A stretch of 64,000 bases of DNA. It comes from Rhinopithecus roxellana (lineage: Eukaryota; Chordata; Mammalia; Primates; Cercopithecidae). Positions 23,175-34,889 of this stretch are shown in pieces; the stretch's first letter is position 1, and each line of letters begins with the position of its first letter. The DNA lies in contig NC_044560.1 of assembly GCF_007565055.1 (NCBI RefSeq), positions 84,139,295 to 84,203,294 of the forward strand, given 5' to 3'. The notes beneath the pieces were generated by a model. The model had not been told where the DNA came from. It made no database searches and saw nothing but the letters and a program-made list of their open reading frames with translations. The position numbers were made by a program, and so were the translations under genes.

Positions 23175-23594
23175 ATGTGAATATTAAAATTTTTGATATT
23201 GCCCTCCAAAAAGCTAGTACCAATCTCAGTGCTACCGACAATACATGAATGCCTGTTTCTCAGCACTCTTTCTAAAAGAAGGCATTGTCAATTTGTAATC
23301 TAACAGGTGAACTTGTCATTATTGTTTTTATTATCGTTTATTTGGTTATTAGTGAAACCGATCATCTGCTTATTGGCTATTTGGATGTTTCCTTTTGTGA
23401 AATAGCCTGTTTATGTCCTTTGTCTATTTTTTTCTGTTGGGTTACATTTGTTTGTTTCTTATTGCTTTTTAAGAATTCTTTGTATATTAGGGATTTAACC
23501 TTAACCCAGCTGGTTTCTTAGGGTCCCTGGAGTTGGGCAATGTAGTCCCCTGTGAAGTCAGATTCCCAAGAGACTGGAACAGTTCTACCTCTGG

Positions 23595-23608
23595 TCAGTG
23601 GAGGGCAG
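23595..23608 (+). promoter_or_regulatory. CTCF-like motif
   Basis: tcagtggagggcag matches 12 of 14 positions of the CTCF core consensus CCASYAGRKGGCRS. Binding is not demonstrated. Confidence 0.35.
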
Positions 23609-23668
23609 CAGTGGCAGCAACATTCACTTTCAGTCTGGATGCACAGGTCTGCCCAGGAGCTGGACACA

Positions 23669-23720
23669 CACACACACTCACACACACACACACTCACACA
23701 CATACATACGTACACACATC
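23669..23720. repeat. Imperfect (CA)n tract
   Basis: CA repeats with ctca and tacgt interruptions. Confidence 0.95.
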
Positions 23721-23844
23721 TGCAAGAGCGTTCCTTTCTCAGGAAGCCACTTGATTCACTGACCCTTAAGGGCCCAAACACAAATGATTTCCCCTTAGTC
23801 TCTAGAGATACCTCTAAACATTGAAGAGAATCAGGCTCAGGCTC

Positions 23845-24015
23845 CGAAGTCAGACTGGAGTTCAAAATCCAACTGTCATCTCCTGGCTGGGAGTTGGGTG
23901 TGACATTCATGATCTCGCTACCCTCAATTTCCCCATCTGTGAAATGGGTCCAGTGGTACCCACCTTCATTGGGTATGATGAAGGTAAAGTGTATGGTTGG
24001 TGCTCAGTGAGTGTG
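23845..24015 (-). mobile_element. MIR SINE, reverse
   Basis: Contains tcaatttccccatctgtgaa, aatgggtccagtggtaccca and ggttggtgctcagtgag in reversed MIR order. Confidence 0.75.
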
Positions 24016-25015
24016 AGCCCACAGTGGGCCTGCCCAGCCCACTCCCCAACCTCTGCCTGCCATTCATTCATCGGGAGAACAGAGACAAGTTGGCTCCTGC
24101 TGTCTCAAGCCTGCCCACATCTTTGATTAATTCTGTGTCTAAGAAAGATTCACTGGGTAGTATGGAGAGAGATGGCAGGGGAGGAGCCCAGCGAGGAAGG
24201 GGAGGACTGGTGAAGACCTAACCAGGTAGCATTGGAAGCAGGGCCCAACAGGAAGATATGGTGTTCCCAGGCCGAAAAGGCCAGCGCATGGCCATGGGTG
24301 AGATGTGCTGGCCAGAAGAGGGGTGAGATGGGGCATGCCCTGGTTTCCTACCTGGGGGGACTCTGTGGACAGCCAGGGAGTGGGGGCAGTTTTGTCATGG
24401 AGGTAAGTTCTGCTTGCATTCTGCTGAGTTTGAGGTGCTGGAGAGACTTCCAGGATCCTTTCAGCAGTGGGAAATCACGGCTCTAGCCTGACCTCTCCCC
24501 AGCTCTCACACCCCAAAAACCTGGGTCTATCCCTGCCCAGGGATCAGAGCTTCTCTAGACTAACTCAGGTCAAGGGAGGAAATTGTTTCTGTCCTTACTT
24601 CCTTTCCCATCCTCCTCCTTACTACCCCAACTTTTTCCAGCTCAGGGCCCTTTTTCCAGCTCAGGGTCCCCTACTCCTCCCTTATACTGGGAACAAGGCA
24701 TGGCCAAAGAGGCCCCTGGTTCAGAAGGGGAAACTGGAAAAATGGGTTTCTGATGGGCATGACTATGGCCTGGGGGTGGATGAATCATCACAGCCAGCAG
24801 AGGGAGAGCGCAGTGGAGCAGGAGAAGGTGAGGGCTGGGCCCAGGCCCTGGAGGCTGTGGGCTTTGTGGGGAAGGAAAGATGGGCGGGGAAGGGGTTGTA
24901 AGGTCACAGGACTCCGCAGTGGGGGGTTGGGGAGCCTGTCCTGAGTTTCCCTCAATCTCCAACCTGGTGCCATGACTAAGGCAGGATTATAGACTTTTAT
25001 TCCATTGTTTTTATT
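24016..25015. other. GC-rich unique sequence without recognised exon
   Basis: Raised GC and no interspersed repeat recognised. A 144-codon plus-strand frame at 24467-24901 has low-complexity Pro/Ser and Gly/Glu composition, no domain and no supported splice sites. The segment could hold regulatory DNA. Confidence 0.5.
24794..24806 (+). promoter_or_regulatory. CTCF-like motif
   Basis: ccagcagagggag matches the CTCF core at all but one of 13 positions. Same orientation as the motif at 23595. Confidence 0.4.
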
Positions 25016-25019
25016 AATA

Positions 25020-25230
25020 ATGACAGCAATAACAGCTGTTTGTAGATTGCTTACTGTATGCTGGGCCTCCTGCTAAACTCTTTATAAGCATTACTTCCTC
25101 TAACCCTCACTTACCTTGGATTGATCTCCACTTTAAGATGTGGACACAGAAACTCAGAGAGGTTAAGCCACTTGTGCTAGGCCACACCGAGGAGTCAGGG
25201 AATCAAGGCAGAGCCATCTGTTTGCCGCCA
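25020..25230 (+). mobile_element. MIR SINE
   Basis: Contains tactgtatgctgggcctcc, gtggacacagaaactcagag and aggttaagccacttgtg in MIR order. Confidence 0.75.
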
Positions 25231-25361
25231 GTTCCTTCAAACCCACCCCCCACAGTCAAGTTGGACTATGTCCTGCACCCACTAGAAGGTGTCCCTGTGG
25301 GTATGGAGGCACCATCGGGGGCTCATTTGTCCTGAGGGCAGGCCTCAGGAGTCTGGCTTGC

Positions 25362-25475
25362 GACATCGCAGGCCTGGGTTCTACCACTGCCCAGCCAGGC
25401 CTGACTATGACTTGGGCGAGTTCCTTTTGCTCTCTGGTTCCCAGTTTCCCTATCTGTCCAACAGTGGTTTCCAAC
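25362..25475 (-). mobile_element. MIR fragment, reverse
   Basis: Contains gcctgggttctaccactg, gacttgggcgagttcctt and gtttccctatctgtcc. Confidence 0.7.
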
Positions 25476-26225
25476 ATGGGGTCCCAGGAACCCAGAGTCT
25501 TTGGAGCTATAATCTAAGTGAACCAACTCAGCGGGTGTGGGTACATTCAACCACCGTTAGGTCACCCTAGAGCCATGGTTCTCCTAATGCCATGAATTCT
25601 GGGCAAGTTCTTTTAACTTGTGGATTTCGTGGGGAGGAAAGGAATGAAACCGGCTGGTGCTCTGTGGGGAATGGGGAAGGGTGTGGCCCATCAGATTGAC
25701 AGGTCAGCAGAAAGGGGGTGGCAGGGCTTCCTGAGGTTCCTTAAAGCTGTGCTGTTTCGTGAAGAAGAGACAGGGCCACGTGCGTATGTGAAGGGTGGTG
25801 CTGCGGAGTGGGGTGCTGGCTGTCAGCCCGTGGCATGGAGGGGAAGACCCGGTGTTTCTCTCCTAACCCTGGGGTTGGCAGTGGGTGGTGGGTGTGGCTT
25901 CCGGAATCTTATCAATCCCTCCGGAATGTAAGAGGCTTAAGCAAACCCCAGCCGCAGGCAGAGGAGTGAGGTACAGGCCAGGACCTGTCCTGACTGTGGG
26001 TGGGGATCCTGGGAAGGGCCCCCACCAGGCAGGCTTGGGCTGAGGCCAGGTTTGGGGTGGGCCTGCCCAAGGAAACTGCACAGTGAGTTTCAGGCACCCC
26101 TGTCCCAAACTGGCTTTTCCTCCCTGCTGCCAGGAACCAGTCCAGCCTCACTCCTCCACACCCACATTGCCAAGATTATACCCACAGGGTTGCTGCCGTC
26201 TTTGTATATCCACAGTTATCAAAAC
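25476..26225. other. GC-rich unique sequence, nothing recognised
   Basis: G-rich stretches at 25620-26060. No exon or repeat can be supported. Confidence 0.5.
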
Positions 26226-26229
26226 ATAG

Positions 26230-26400
26230 AGTGTCCAAACTGTACCAGGCATTTCTCATCAAGATCTTGTTTAATCCTCACAGCTTACCCAATTACATAT
26301 TTGTAATCACTAGTTTATACACGAGGAAAATAAGTCTCAGAGAGGTTGAGTGAGTTGTCCAAGGCCAAGCAGCTACTAAATGTCAGAGCCAGGTACTGGC
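26230..26400 (+). mobile_element. MIR SINE
   Basis: gtaccaggcatttctcatc, gtttaatcctcacagcttac and ctcagagaggttgagtgag appear in order. Confidence 0.75.
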
Positions 26401-26929
26401 TCATTCCAAAGACAATTCATTTTTCATTTCACTAAGCTGGTGTTTCAGAGGGAGTAAGAACTGGTCCTTAACTTTAAGGTGTGTCCGGTCTGTTCCTAGA
26501 GTGTTAAACAGATAAATATTCTCACCCAGCATGAACGATGGGGGAGTAGGATGCAGTGGATAGGCTATGGGAAGGCCGCCTTTCTTCCTACTGTAGACAG
26601 TTTCCTCCATGGGTGGGGTGTGGCTGCACCCACTCCAAGATTAAGTCATCCCAGCAAAGAAGGTAGAGAGAAAAAGGAGAAGCAGTTGGAGGAGGAAGAG
26701 GGGGACAAGGAGACAGAAAGAAAGAGTGAGGTAATATGTGTGTTCTGAGGACAGTTACAGTGCCTCGTATAGGCTCATGAGCTGTCCATGAGCCTGTATT
26801 TCCCAAGAGTACTAGCCAACAATTTCTCATGTTTGCTTAAGCCAGTTTGACACTTGCAACCAAAAGACACCAAATTAATGCCGTTTGTATACCATGGAAA
26901 TGGCATCAGAATGGAATGCTTGACCTTTA
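26401..26929. other. Unique sequence, purine-rich patch
   Basis: A purine-rich run of about 70 bp lies near 26655-26730. Otherwise nothing is recognised. Confidence 0.5.
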
Positions 26930-27516
26930 TCTTCAAAACTATACCTTCCCCATACTTCCCCATCTCCATCCATCCAATTGCTCAAGTCCTTTTGGTCCCC
27001 CACCAACCCTATATCTAACCTAGAAACAAGTCCTGTAAATCCTACCTCCAAAATATATCTCAAATCCATCTATTTCTCTTCATTTGCAATGCACCCTAGT
27101 CCAGGCCGCCACCACCTCTCATCTACATCACTGCAAATAGTCACATCACTGGTCTCCTTGCTTCAAGTTTTGTTTCGCCATGAATATTTCTCCACATCCA
27201 CAGCCAGAGTGATCTTTTAAAAACATGAATCACATGCCACTGCTTGCGTAAAATTTTCCAGTAATTTCCTACTGTGCCTGAAATCCACACTCTTTGTCAG
27301 GACTTCTAATAGCTAGCTCTTATCTACCTTGTAGTGTCATCCTGCCTTCTTTCTATTGCACAAAGCTGCCAAGCTCATTTCAGCCTCAGGGCACTTGCAT
27401 TTGCTGCTTAATCTGTCTGGGAGAACCTACATCTTCACATGGCTGTTTCCTTCTCATCATTCAGTTTGGCAGTCAAGTGTTACCTCTCATAGAGGCCTTC
27501 TTTGAGTACCCTAGTG

Positions 27517-28172
27517 ATGTGGTTTGGCTGTGTCCCCACCCAAATCTCATCTTGAATTCCCACGTGTTGTGAGAGGGACCTGGTTGGAGGTCACTTAATC
27601 ATGGCGGCAGGTCTTTTCTGTGCTGTTCTCCTGCTAGTGAATAAGTCTCATGAGATCTGATAGTTTTAAAAACGAGCTTCCCAGCCGGGTACGGTAGCTC
27701 ACACCTGTAATCCCAGCACTTTGGGAGGCCGAGGTGGGTGGATCATGAGGTCAGGAGATCGAGACCATCCTGGACAACATGGTGAAACCCCGTCTCTACT
27801 AAAAACACAAAAATTAGCTGGGTGTTGTGGCATGCGCCTGTAGTCCCAGCTACTCAGGAGGCTGAGGCAGGAGAATCACTTGAACCAGGAAGCAGAGCTT
27901 GCAATGAGCCAAGATCGAGCCATTGCATTCCAGCCTGGTGATAGAGCAAGACTCTGTCTCAAAAAAACAACAAACAAAAAAACACATGAGTTTCCCTTCA
28001 CAAGCTCTCTTCTCTTGTCTGCTGCCCTGTGAGATGTGCCTTTTACCTTCTGCCATGATTGTGAGGCTTCCCCACCCGTGTGGAACTGTAAGTCCAATAA
28101 ACCTCTTTTTTTTTTGTAAATTGCCCAGTCTCAGGTATGTCTTTATCAGCAGCATGAAAATGGACTAATACA
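27517..28172 (+). mobile_element. THE1-type (MaLR) LTR
   Basis: Starts gatgtggtttggctgtgtcc, contains ttcccacgtgttgtgagag and atgattgtgaggcttcccca, and ends with tcagcagcatgaaaatggac. Interrupted by an Alu at 27683-27987. Confidence 0.92.
27683..27987 (+). mobile_element. Alu SINE
   Basis: Dimeric Alu starting agccgggtacggtagctcac, inserted in the THE1-type LTR. Near-identical flanks gagcttccc and gagtttccc mark the target duplication. Confidence 0.93.
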
Positions 28173-28313
28173 CTTAGCTAAAGCTGTATATACTTCTCTC
28201 TCCCATCCCAAATTACTCTCTGTTCTATTACCATTTATCTCCTTGATAGTACTTTTCAGTTTGTAACTTTGGGTGAGTCAGAAGTATATTAGCCATCTTA
28301 AAGACTGAAGACC

Positions 28314-28630
28314 AGGCTGGGCAGGGTGGCTCATGCTTGTAATCCCAGCACTTTGGGAGGCTGAGGAGGGTGAATCACCTGAGGTCAGGAGTTCAAGATC
28401 AGCCTGGCCAACATGGTGAAACCCTGTCTCTACTAAAATACAAAAATTAGTTGGACGTCATGGCATGCATCTGTAGTCCCAGCTACTTGGGAGGCTGAGG
28501 CAGGAGAATCACTTGAACCTCCCAGGAGGTGGAGGCTTCATTGAGCCCAGATCACATCACTACACTCCAGCCTAGGCAACAAGAGTGAAACTCCACCTCG
28601 AAAAAAAAGAAAGAAAGAAAAAGAAAAAAA
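28314..28630 (+). mobile_element. AluS-type SINE
   Basis: Target duplication gactgaagaccag lies at about 28303 and 28633. The tail is a GAAA-rich run. Confidence 0.93.
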
Positions 28631-28689
28631 GAGACTGAAGACCAGCTTTGGATCAGCTTAGTACCTGACTTCATTAAGGTGATCTGTCT

Positions 28690-29635
28690 GTACTACCTGT
28701 CACAAGTAAAAGTGTATCTTCTCTTGAGAAAAAGAACACAATCCAGAGTTTCAAATTATCTCTACATTTTTCATACACAATGTTAAAAAGTTACTGAACG
28801 TGCAAAGAGACATGAATTTACCAAAACATCAAGAGAAAAAAAAAATCATAGAAAGAGACCCATAGGAGTCCAGATATTGGCACTATCAGACTTTAAAATA
28901 ACAGTGATAAACAGATTAAATGGAAAGATGGGATATTTCAGCAGATAACTAGAAACTATAGAAATTATCAAAAATGAATTCTAGAACTAAAAATATAACA
29001 AGTGAAATAAAAACTCAACAGTTGGGTTTGGCAACAGATCAGATACAACTGAAGAGAGAATTAGTGAACTGGAAATAGACTAAGAGAAAATTTCCAGACC
29101 TAAGTAAGGAGAGTGTAAAGGATGCAAAAATACAAATAACATTGTGTCCCTTACATTGTTGTCTATAAGAGATACATAATTTAAATGTATCCACTGGGGT
29201 TCATGTGTCTCTTACATAATTGGAAGGGATCTATAATTGCAAGAGAACTATAAGAAATAACAATGTAAGAGACACATGAAACACATGGACATGTCTAAAT
29301 TATGTGTAATTGGAATCTCAAAGTGAAAGGAAAGAGAAAATAGGGCAGATGCAATGTTTGAAGAGATGATGGCTGAGAATTTCCAAAACTGAAGAAAGAT
29401 ATCAAGTCATAAGATGCATTAAGAATTATGAACTCTAGACAGAATGAATACAAAGAAAACCATATTCAGGCACACAGTAGTCAAACTTCTGAAAGTCAAA
29501 GACAAAGAGAAAAATCTTAAAAGAGGCCAGAGAGAAAAAGATATATATTCAAAGAATCTACAATAAGACTGACAGTGGACTTCTCCACAGAAACCACAAG
29601 AGCCAGAAGGCAACAACTACTGCCGATCTAGATTT
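28690..29635 (+). mobile_element. HAL1-type ORF1 fragment
   Basis: Order of ccagatattggcactatcag, agaattagtgaactggaaat, aattggaatctcaaagtg, gaagagatgatggctgag and cactgccgatctag-like material fits HAL1/L1 ORF1. It carries an unusual inverted duplication at 29172-29308. Confidence 0.7.
29172..29308. repeat. Inverted repeat inside HAL1
   Basis: Arms of about 45 bp at 29172-29217 and 29263-29308 are imperfect reverse complements. The inner 18 bp of the left arm (ttcatgtgtctcttacat) pairs perfectly, and an acataattta block also matches. The spacer is about 45 bp. Confidence 0.8.
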
Positions 29636-29639
29636 CCAT

Positions 29640-30050
29640 ATCCATTACAACTATAAACGGATCTTCTACTCTTCCCTTCACTCATTTAATTCTAGTCATA
29701 CTGGCTTTGTCATTCCTTGTACATCCCAAACACATTCACACTGTACTCTTCACAGTGGCTGTTTCCTCTACCTGATTGTTCTTCTCTCTCAGACACTTAT
29801 GTAACTATTGCCCTCATCATCTTTAAGTCCTTTCTCAAATGTCACCATTCCAATGAGGCCTACCTTGACCACCCCTTTGAAATGGTAACACACTTATTCC
29901 ACCTGGTACTCCTCATCCTTCTTCCTGGAATTATTTTTCTTTATGCATTATTACCTTCTGACATATTATGTATTTTACCTACTTATACTTTTTGTGTTGT
30001 TGCTCTCCTTTTACTTAACTGTAAGGTGATTCATGTAACTGATTTATTTT
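29640..30050 (+). mobile_element. L2 LINE, 3' region
   Basis: Contains agtcctttctcaaatgtcac, aatgaggcctaccttgacca and tctgacatattatgtatttt, all L2 landmarks in order. Confidence 0.85.
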
Positions 30051-30980
30051 AAAAATATGTATATTAAAAATAACTACAGTTCTTTTAATTGGAAGGGTCA
30101 TTCAAGGTATTTGGTATGCCATGATGCCAGAAGCATGAGTTCCCATCATTGCTTGTTTACCCTTGTATTGATTTCTCCCTGGGTCTTTTATTGTAAGGTA
30201 AGACTAATCCTCTCTGAAAGTAGATGGGATAGATAGACAGACAGACAGATACTGAAATGTGTTTAAGTATGGATGTTTTCAGTTGCAAGTTATAGGAAAC
30301 CCAATTACAAGTGACTTAAAGAATAAAGACACTTATTACCTCACATAAGAAGTCATCCAGAGGCAAGACTTCTCCTGGGTTAGCTCAATGCTGACATCAA
30401 CTTGCTGTCAATTTTCAGATTTTATCACACTCAGTAAGCTGATTACTATGCAGTTTCACAAGCAGACATGAAGATGTCTTGCTAAAAAGAGATGTTTTTT
30501 ACTTTTGCATGTCTTTTAGGTCTAAGATACCCATTTACTGCAGTGTTCCCCAGCAGACCCCCTCTGTCTCATCGACCAGTAATCCATCATTAGGTCATTC
30601 CAAAACCATAAATAGGCAAAGACAATGGACTATTGTGATTGGTTTAGACTGATCATGATTTGTCTACTGTGGTGGGAGGGTGGGAGTCAAGCCCCCAGGA
30701 GGCAGATACCTGACCAAAATCAGGGTTCTTTTACCAAGAAAGGGAGTGCTGTTGTGTTGGCAACATGTAGACCTCTTACAAAGCTTTTCAGTTTATGGTT
30801 TAAAAAATCATTCATAGCCTTGAGCTCATTAATCCTCACCTGTCCAGGAATATTTTGTTATCCCATTTTGCAGATGAGCTCAGAAATGTTGAGTGATTTT
30901 TCCAAAGGGCACAGAGCTAAGACATGTCAAAATCTTGTCTGGGGTCTACAGCCCTGGAGCTCCTGCCTGAGTCAGTAATA
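30051..30980. other. Mostly unassigned, with a MIR-like segment near 30830-30960
   Basis: A short gatagacagacagacagat run lies near 30231-30250. The MIR-like piece reads ttatcccattttgcagatg. The rest resembles old repeat debris without a clear family. Confidence 0.45.
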
Positions 30981-30984
30981 GTTT

Positions 30985-31842
30985 TTAAAAATTGGCCACA
31001 AAACTTTCACATGAATATTCATAGCAGCATTAGTCATAATAGTCTAAAAATAGAAACAATTCAAAACTCCATCAGCTGATGAATGGATAAACAAAATGTG
31101 ATGTATTCATACAATGAAATATCATTTGGCCATAAAAAGTAACGAAGTGCCGATTCCTGCTACAATACGGTTGGACCTTGAACACATTATGCTAAGTGAG
31201 GCCAGGGCACAGTGGCTCACACCTGTAATCCCAGCATTTTGGGAGCCTGAGGTGGGCGGATCACCTGAAGTCAGGAGTTCAAAACCAGCCTGGTCAGCAT
31301 GGTGAAATCCCATCCCTACTAAAAATGCAAATATTAGCTGGGCATGGTGGCGCATGCCTGTAATCCTAGCTACCTGGGAGGCTGAGGCATGAGAATCGCT
31401 TGAACCTGGGAGACAGAGGTTGCAGTGAGCCTGGACTGTGCCACTGCACTCCAGCCTGGGCCATAGACTGAGACTCCATCTCAAAAACAAAAAACAAAAC
31501 AAAACAAAACAAGACACCCATTATGCTAAGTGAAATAAGCCAGTCACAAAAACCACACACTATATGATTTCATTTATATGAAATGTCCAGAAAAGGTAAA
31601 TCCCTGAAGATATAAAGTAGATTATTGGTTGCCAGGGGCTGAGGGAAGGGATGAGAATATTAGGGACAGTGATAACTATAGGGTACAAGGTTTCTTTGTT
31701 GGGGTAATAAGAATGTTCTAAAATTGGTTGTGGTGATGGATTGCACAATTCTGTAAATAGAGTAAAAACCTTTGAACTACATACTTTAAATGAGTGAATC
31801 ATATGGTACGTGAATTATATCTCAATAAAACTGTTACTAAGA
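30985..31842 (+). mobile_element. Old L1 3' end, split by an Alu
   Basis: 30985-31200 and 31515-31842 form one L1 3' segment (tgaatggataaacaaaatgt, aatgaaatatcatttggcc, gtgaaataagccagtcacaa, attggttgccaggggctg, tatatctcaataaaactg). Confidence 0.85.
31203..31514 (+). mobile_element. AluS-type SINE
   Basis: Dimeric Alu with target duplication cattatgctaagtga at about 31185 and 31519. Tail of (CAAAA)n. Confidence 0.95.
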
Positions 31843-31844
31843 AA

Positions 31845-32345
31845 ATTGGCTACAAATCCTTTGAAGCTCCTCCTATGAAGAAGTGGGGTCGATGCCCCAT
31901 CCCCTTGAATTGAGTGGGCTTGTGTCAGCTTTGACCAATAGAATATGGTGGAAGTGACACTGTGTGACTTCTGAGGCCTTTGGGCATCTTCCACCTGGCT
32001 CTCTCTAGACACTGACTCTTCAGACGTTCCTGCTCAGAACCCAACTGCCATGCTATGAGAAGCCCAAGCCATATATAGGCCATGAAGGAGACATTCCCAG
32101 CTAAGCCCAGCCTTCAGCCATCCAAGGCCAGGAGCCAGTCTGGTGAGTGAAGGTACCCCCAGATGACTCCAGTCCCCAGCCATTGGAGCCTTCTCAGTTA
32201 AACGCCTTAGACATCAAGAAGCAGAAATAAACCATTCCTACAGTGCTCTGTCCAAATTCCCGACTGCCAAATCCATGAGCCTAAGAAAAATGTTGCTTTG
32301 TACTGCCAAGCTGGGGTATTTGCTATGCACCAACAGATTATAGAG
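31845..32345 (+). mobile_element. MLT1-type LTR, diverged
   Basis: Contains ttgaccaatagaatatggtg, gaagtgacactgtgtgac, atgagaagcccaagccatat and ccagccttcagccatcca, the order seen in older MLT1 LTRs. Confidence 0.65.
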
Positions 32346-32889
32346 GCCACCAGTCCTACTCCTGGCTCTACAGTTCCTATCTCTGTCCCATTGGATCCCT
32401 TTCTAATCTCTCAAGAGTCCCTCATTCAGGTGCCCTAGAGAAGCCAGATGGTGCTCAGAAATGGAGAGGGAAGGGGTCTTTTTTTTTTCCACTCAGTTCT
32501 TTTCTGAGCGTGTTTCCTCAGAAAAGGTTGAAATTCACCTGTGAGTTCAAATTCCTGTTAATCCCTAGAACACTTGCATTGACACCTGGTTGCCCTGACT
32601 CCGGGAATTGTGAAAAGGGCTCAGGGTTGTGGAGATTTGCATTTCTTTTACATGAATTTCTTGGGACCTCAGTTACCCCCTGGCTCTGGTTCTTTCCCAG
32701 CTCTCTCTTCTGAGCCCATGACCTCTACATCGGACTACAGCCAGGCTACTCCCTGCCTCTCTGTGATGTCCTCCAGGACCCCAACTCCGTGTGTCTGCAA
32801 GTAGGCACATCATCTTCCCCTCCACACCTCCTCCTGCTCCTGTGCCCTCCATCTCTGAAGAAGGAAAATTATCCTTCCAGTTGCTCAAG
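32346..32889. other. No feature recognised
   Basis: Unique sequence with a T10 run near 32480. Confidence 0.5.
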
Positions 32890-33345
32890 CCTGAAACCCA
32901 GGAGTCATCCTTCCCTTGCTATACTCACTCCTAGACCTTCCTATCTGGTACTCAAGCTTTAAATATCATCTATACTTTGAGACTTCCTAAATTTTTGTCC
33001 CCAGTCCTGACTTTTCCTCTGAGCTTGTTTCCAGTCCATCCACTTGTCTAGCTGACCTCTCCACACAGACATCTAAAAGGTATCTCAAACTCAACATATC
33101 CAAACTCTGGTTTGCTTTCCACAAATCTGGTTCGCCTTCCACAAATCTGGTTCTCAGGCAGTCTTCCCCTTCTTAAGAAATGTTTACTGCATTCTTCCAG
33201 TTCCATGGGCCACAAATTTGGGACTCACCCCTGACTCCTCTCCTGCACCACAATCCAAGAAGTCAGGAAATGTCGTCAGCTCTATTGAAAGGTTCAGAAT
33301 CCAGTCACTCCTCATTGTGACTCTGCCCCTCTGGAAGCCATCACC
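32890..33345 (+). mobile_element. L2 LINE fragment
   Basis: Contains aaacccaggagtcatccttc, tccagtccatccacttgtc and ctcaaactcaacatatccaa. A local triplication of caaatctggtt with a short spacer lies near 33105-33155. Confidence 0.7.
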
Positions 33346-33499
33346 ATCTCTCTCCAAGAGAGAGATAGGCACTATTTACGTTTTGAAGCATTCTTCTATG
33401 CAAAAGTTGGGGTTTTTTGTTTGTTTTTTAGCATATAGCCGTGCTTCTACTGACTCTTCAGATGAATGCCCTATTTGGAAAAAACTTACAACCATAGCA

Positions 33500-33970
33500 G
33501 CTGATGTTTATGTTTACTGTGTAACTTTAAGCATGTTATTTAACATTCCAATGCCTCAGTTTCCTCACCTGTAAACTGGGAATGGTGTTAATACCTACCT
33601 CATTGGTAGGTGGTGAGGATTAAATCTGGAAAGTAAACCTGATAAGTTCTTAATGAATATTAGCTATTATTGTTGTTACTGAGTGCTTATGCTGTACCAG
33701 GCACCATTCCAAATACATCCATACACTAACTCATGGAATCCTCATACCCACCCTATGAAGCAGGTGTAGTAATAACATGATAACCTAAAGAAGCTACAGT
33801 GGTTTTATCAAGAAAAGGGAAAGCAAAACTAGTCATGGCTCTCTCCAGCTTCTAAGAGTCCGATGCTCCCACCATCTGTAGGATACATAATACTAATAAC
33901 AATAGCTGGTGTTCACCAAATACTTCACGTGTGTCGGGCCCAGTGCTAAGTGTTCGCACGTGCAGACATT
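33500..33970. mobile_element. Back-to-back MIR fragments
   Basis: 33510-33680 is a reversed MIR (cctcagtttcctcacctgta, gtgaggattaaatctgg). 33670-33800 is a forward MIR (tgctgtaccaggcaccatt). 33905-33960 is another short forward piece. Confidence 0.7.
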
Positions 33971-34425
33971 CCTCCCACGGTGCCAGTTTTCTTAACCTGA
34001 TCTGTGCATACCTTGATGGATCAGTTAGGGAACACGATTTGCAGCCTGCGGCTTGCGATTGGTTATAACATCACAAGCTGGAAGCAGCCCTGGAAGCCGT
34101 GGCTGTCGTGAGGCTGCTGGCTGGGTTTTGCTTTGTTTATCCAAACAATGGCTGCTTCTCATGGTGTGTTACTGATGGTGCTGGTGGTGCTAGAAATAAG
34201 AAGGCCAGCACTCTGAAAGAAAATCTAGATGTAATCAAAGCTCAGGGATGTTCAGCGATATAAAACTTTCATAACCATACACATATTGCTAGGGCAAACA
34301 CTGTTATTATTAAGGTATCAACAAGAAAAATGACTTTGCAGTTGCTAGACTGAGAATCTCTAACCCAACCACATTTTCACATTCATTTTTATGATTAATT
34401 TCAAAAGAACCACAACAACAACAAT
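33971..34425. other. Unique sequence, possibly regulatory
   Basis: No repeat recognised. Contains an inverted CCAAT box in gcgattggtt near 34054 and a SOX-like aacaatgg near 34146. Confidence 0.35.
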
Positions 34426-34429
34426 AATA

Positions 34430-34845
34430 ACCTTCACTAACGCTTATTGAACTTACTATGTGATGGCTTTGTGCTAAGAGATTTGCATAATGATCTACTT
34501 AATTTTCATGCAATGCTCTTTGTTATTGGCTCCATTTTACAGATAGGGAAACCAAGGCGTACAGAGATGAGACGATTGCTCAGTATCAGTTAGAAGGAAG
34601 CAGAACTGGCCCTCAAACATATATAGGCTAGCTTGAGCCAGAGCCACAGCCATTGTGCTATCCTACTGGATTGTTGATTGCATGAGGTTTCTTAGAACTG
34701 CAGTTATTGCACGATGGCCACATCTTCTCATTTGTTTTTTCTACCAATCCTAAGAGACAGTTCCTCCTGCTTTAGCTATTTCCCAATGAACACCAAGGCA
34801 CAGAGATGTCAAACAAATCATCATTGCAAAGTTGCACAGCCAGTA
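34430..34845 (+). mobile_element. MIR fragments
   Basis: 34430-34620 has ttattgaacttactatgtg, ctccattttacagatagg and gaaaccaaggcgtacagag. A second worn piece follows at 34740-34845. Confidence 0.65.
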
Positions 34846-34889
34846 ATTGGCTGACCGTGGGCTCCAAAAGATACCTGGGGAATCCACAG

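Larger units (their letters stand above)
22400..23520 (-). mobile_element. Old L1M fragment, reverse orientation
   Basis: Reads aggataaatttctagatgc, ttgccctccaaaaagct, tgcctgtttctcagcact, tttatgtcctttgtctattt and aagaattctttgtatatt, the antisense of the L1 3' ORF2/UTR region. Interrupted by an (AC)n run and an AluJ. Confidence 0.75.
26930..28270 (+). mobile_element. L2 LINE fragment split by a THE1-type LTR
   Basis: 26930-27515 carries L2 3' features (agtgatcttttaaaaacatg, cagggcacttgcatttgctg, tctcatagaggccttctttg) and 28173-28270 appears to continue it (ccatttatctccttgatag). The LTR and its Alu were inserted later. Confidence 0.75.

Noticed and set aside
23518..23910. 130-codon minus-strand frame with a Cys/Val-rich run
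   Set aside because: The Cys/Val run is the translation of the (CA)n tract.
24467..24901. 144-codon plus-strand frame
   Set aside because: Composition is low-complexity, no domain or supported splice sites are seen, and competing frames occur on the other strand.
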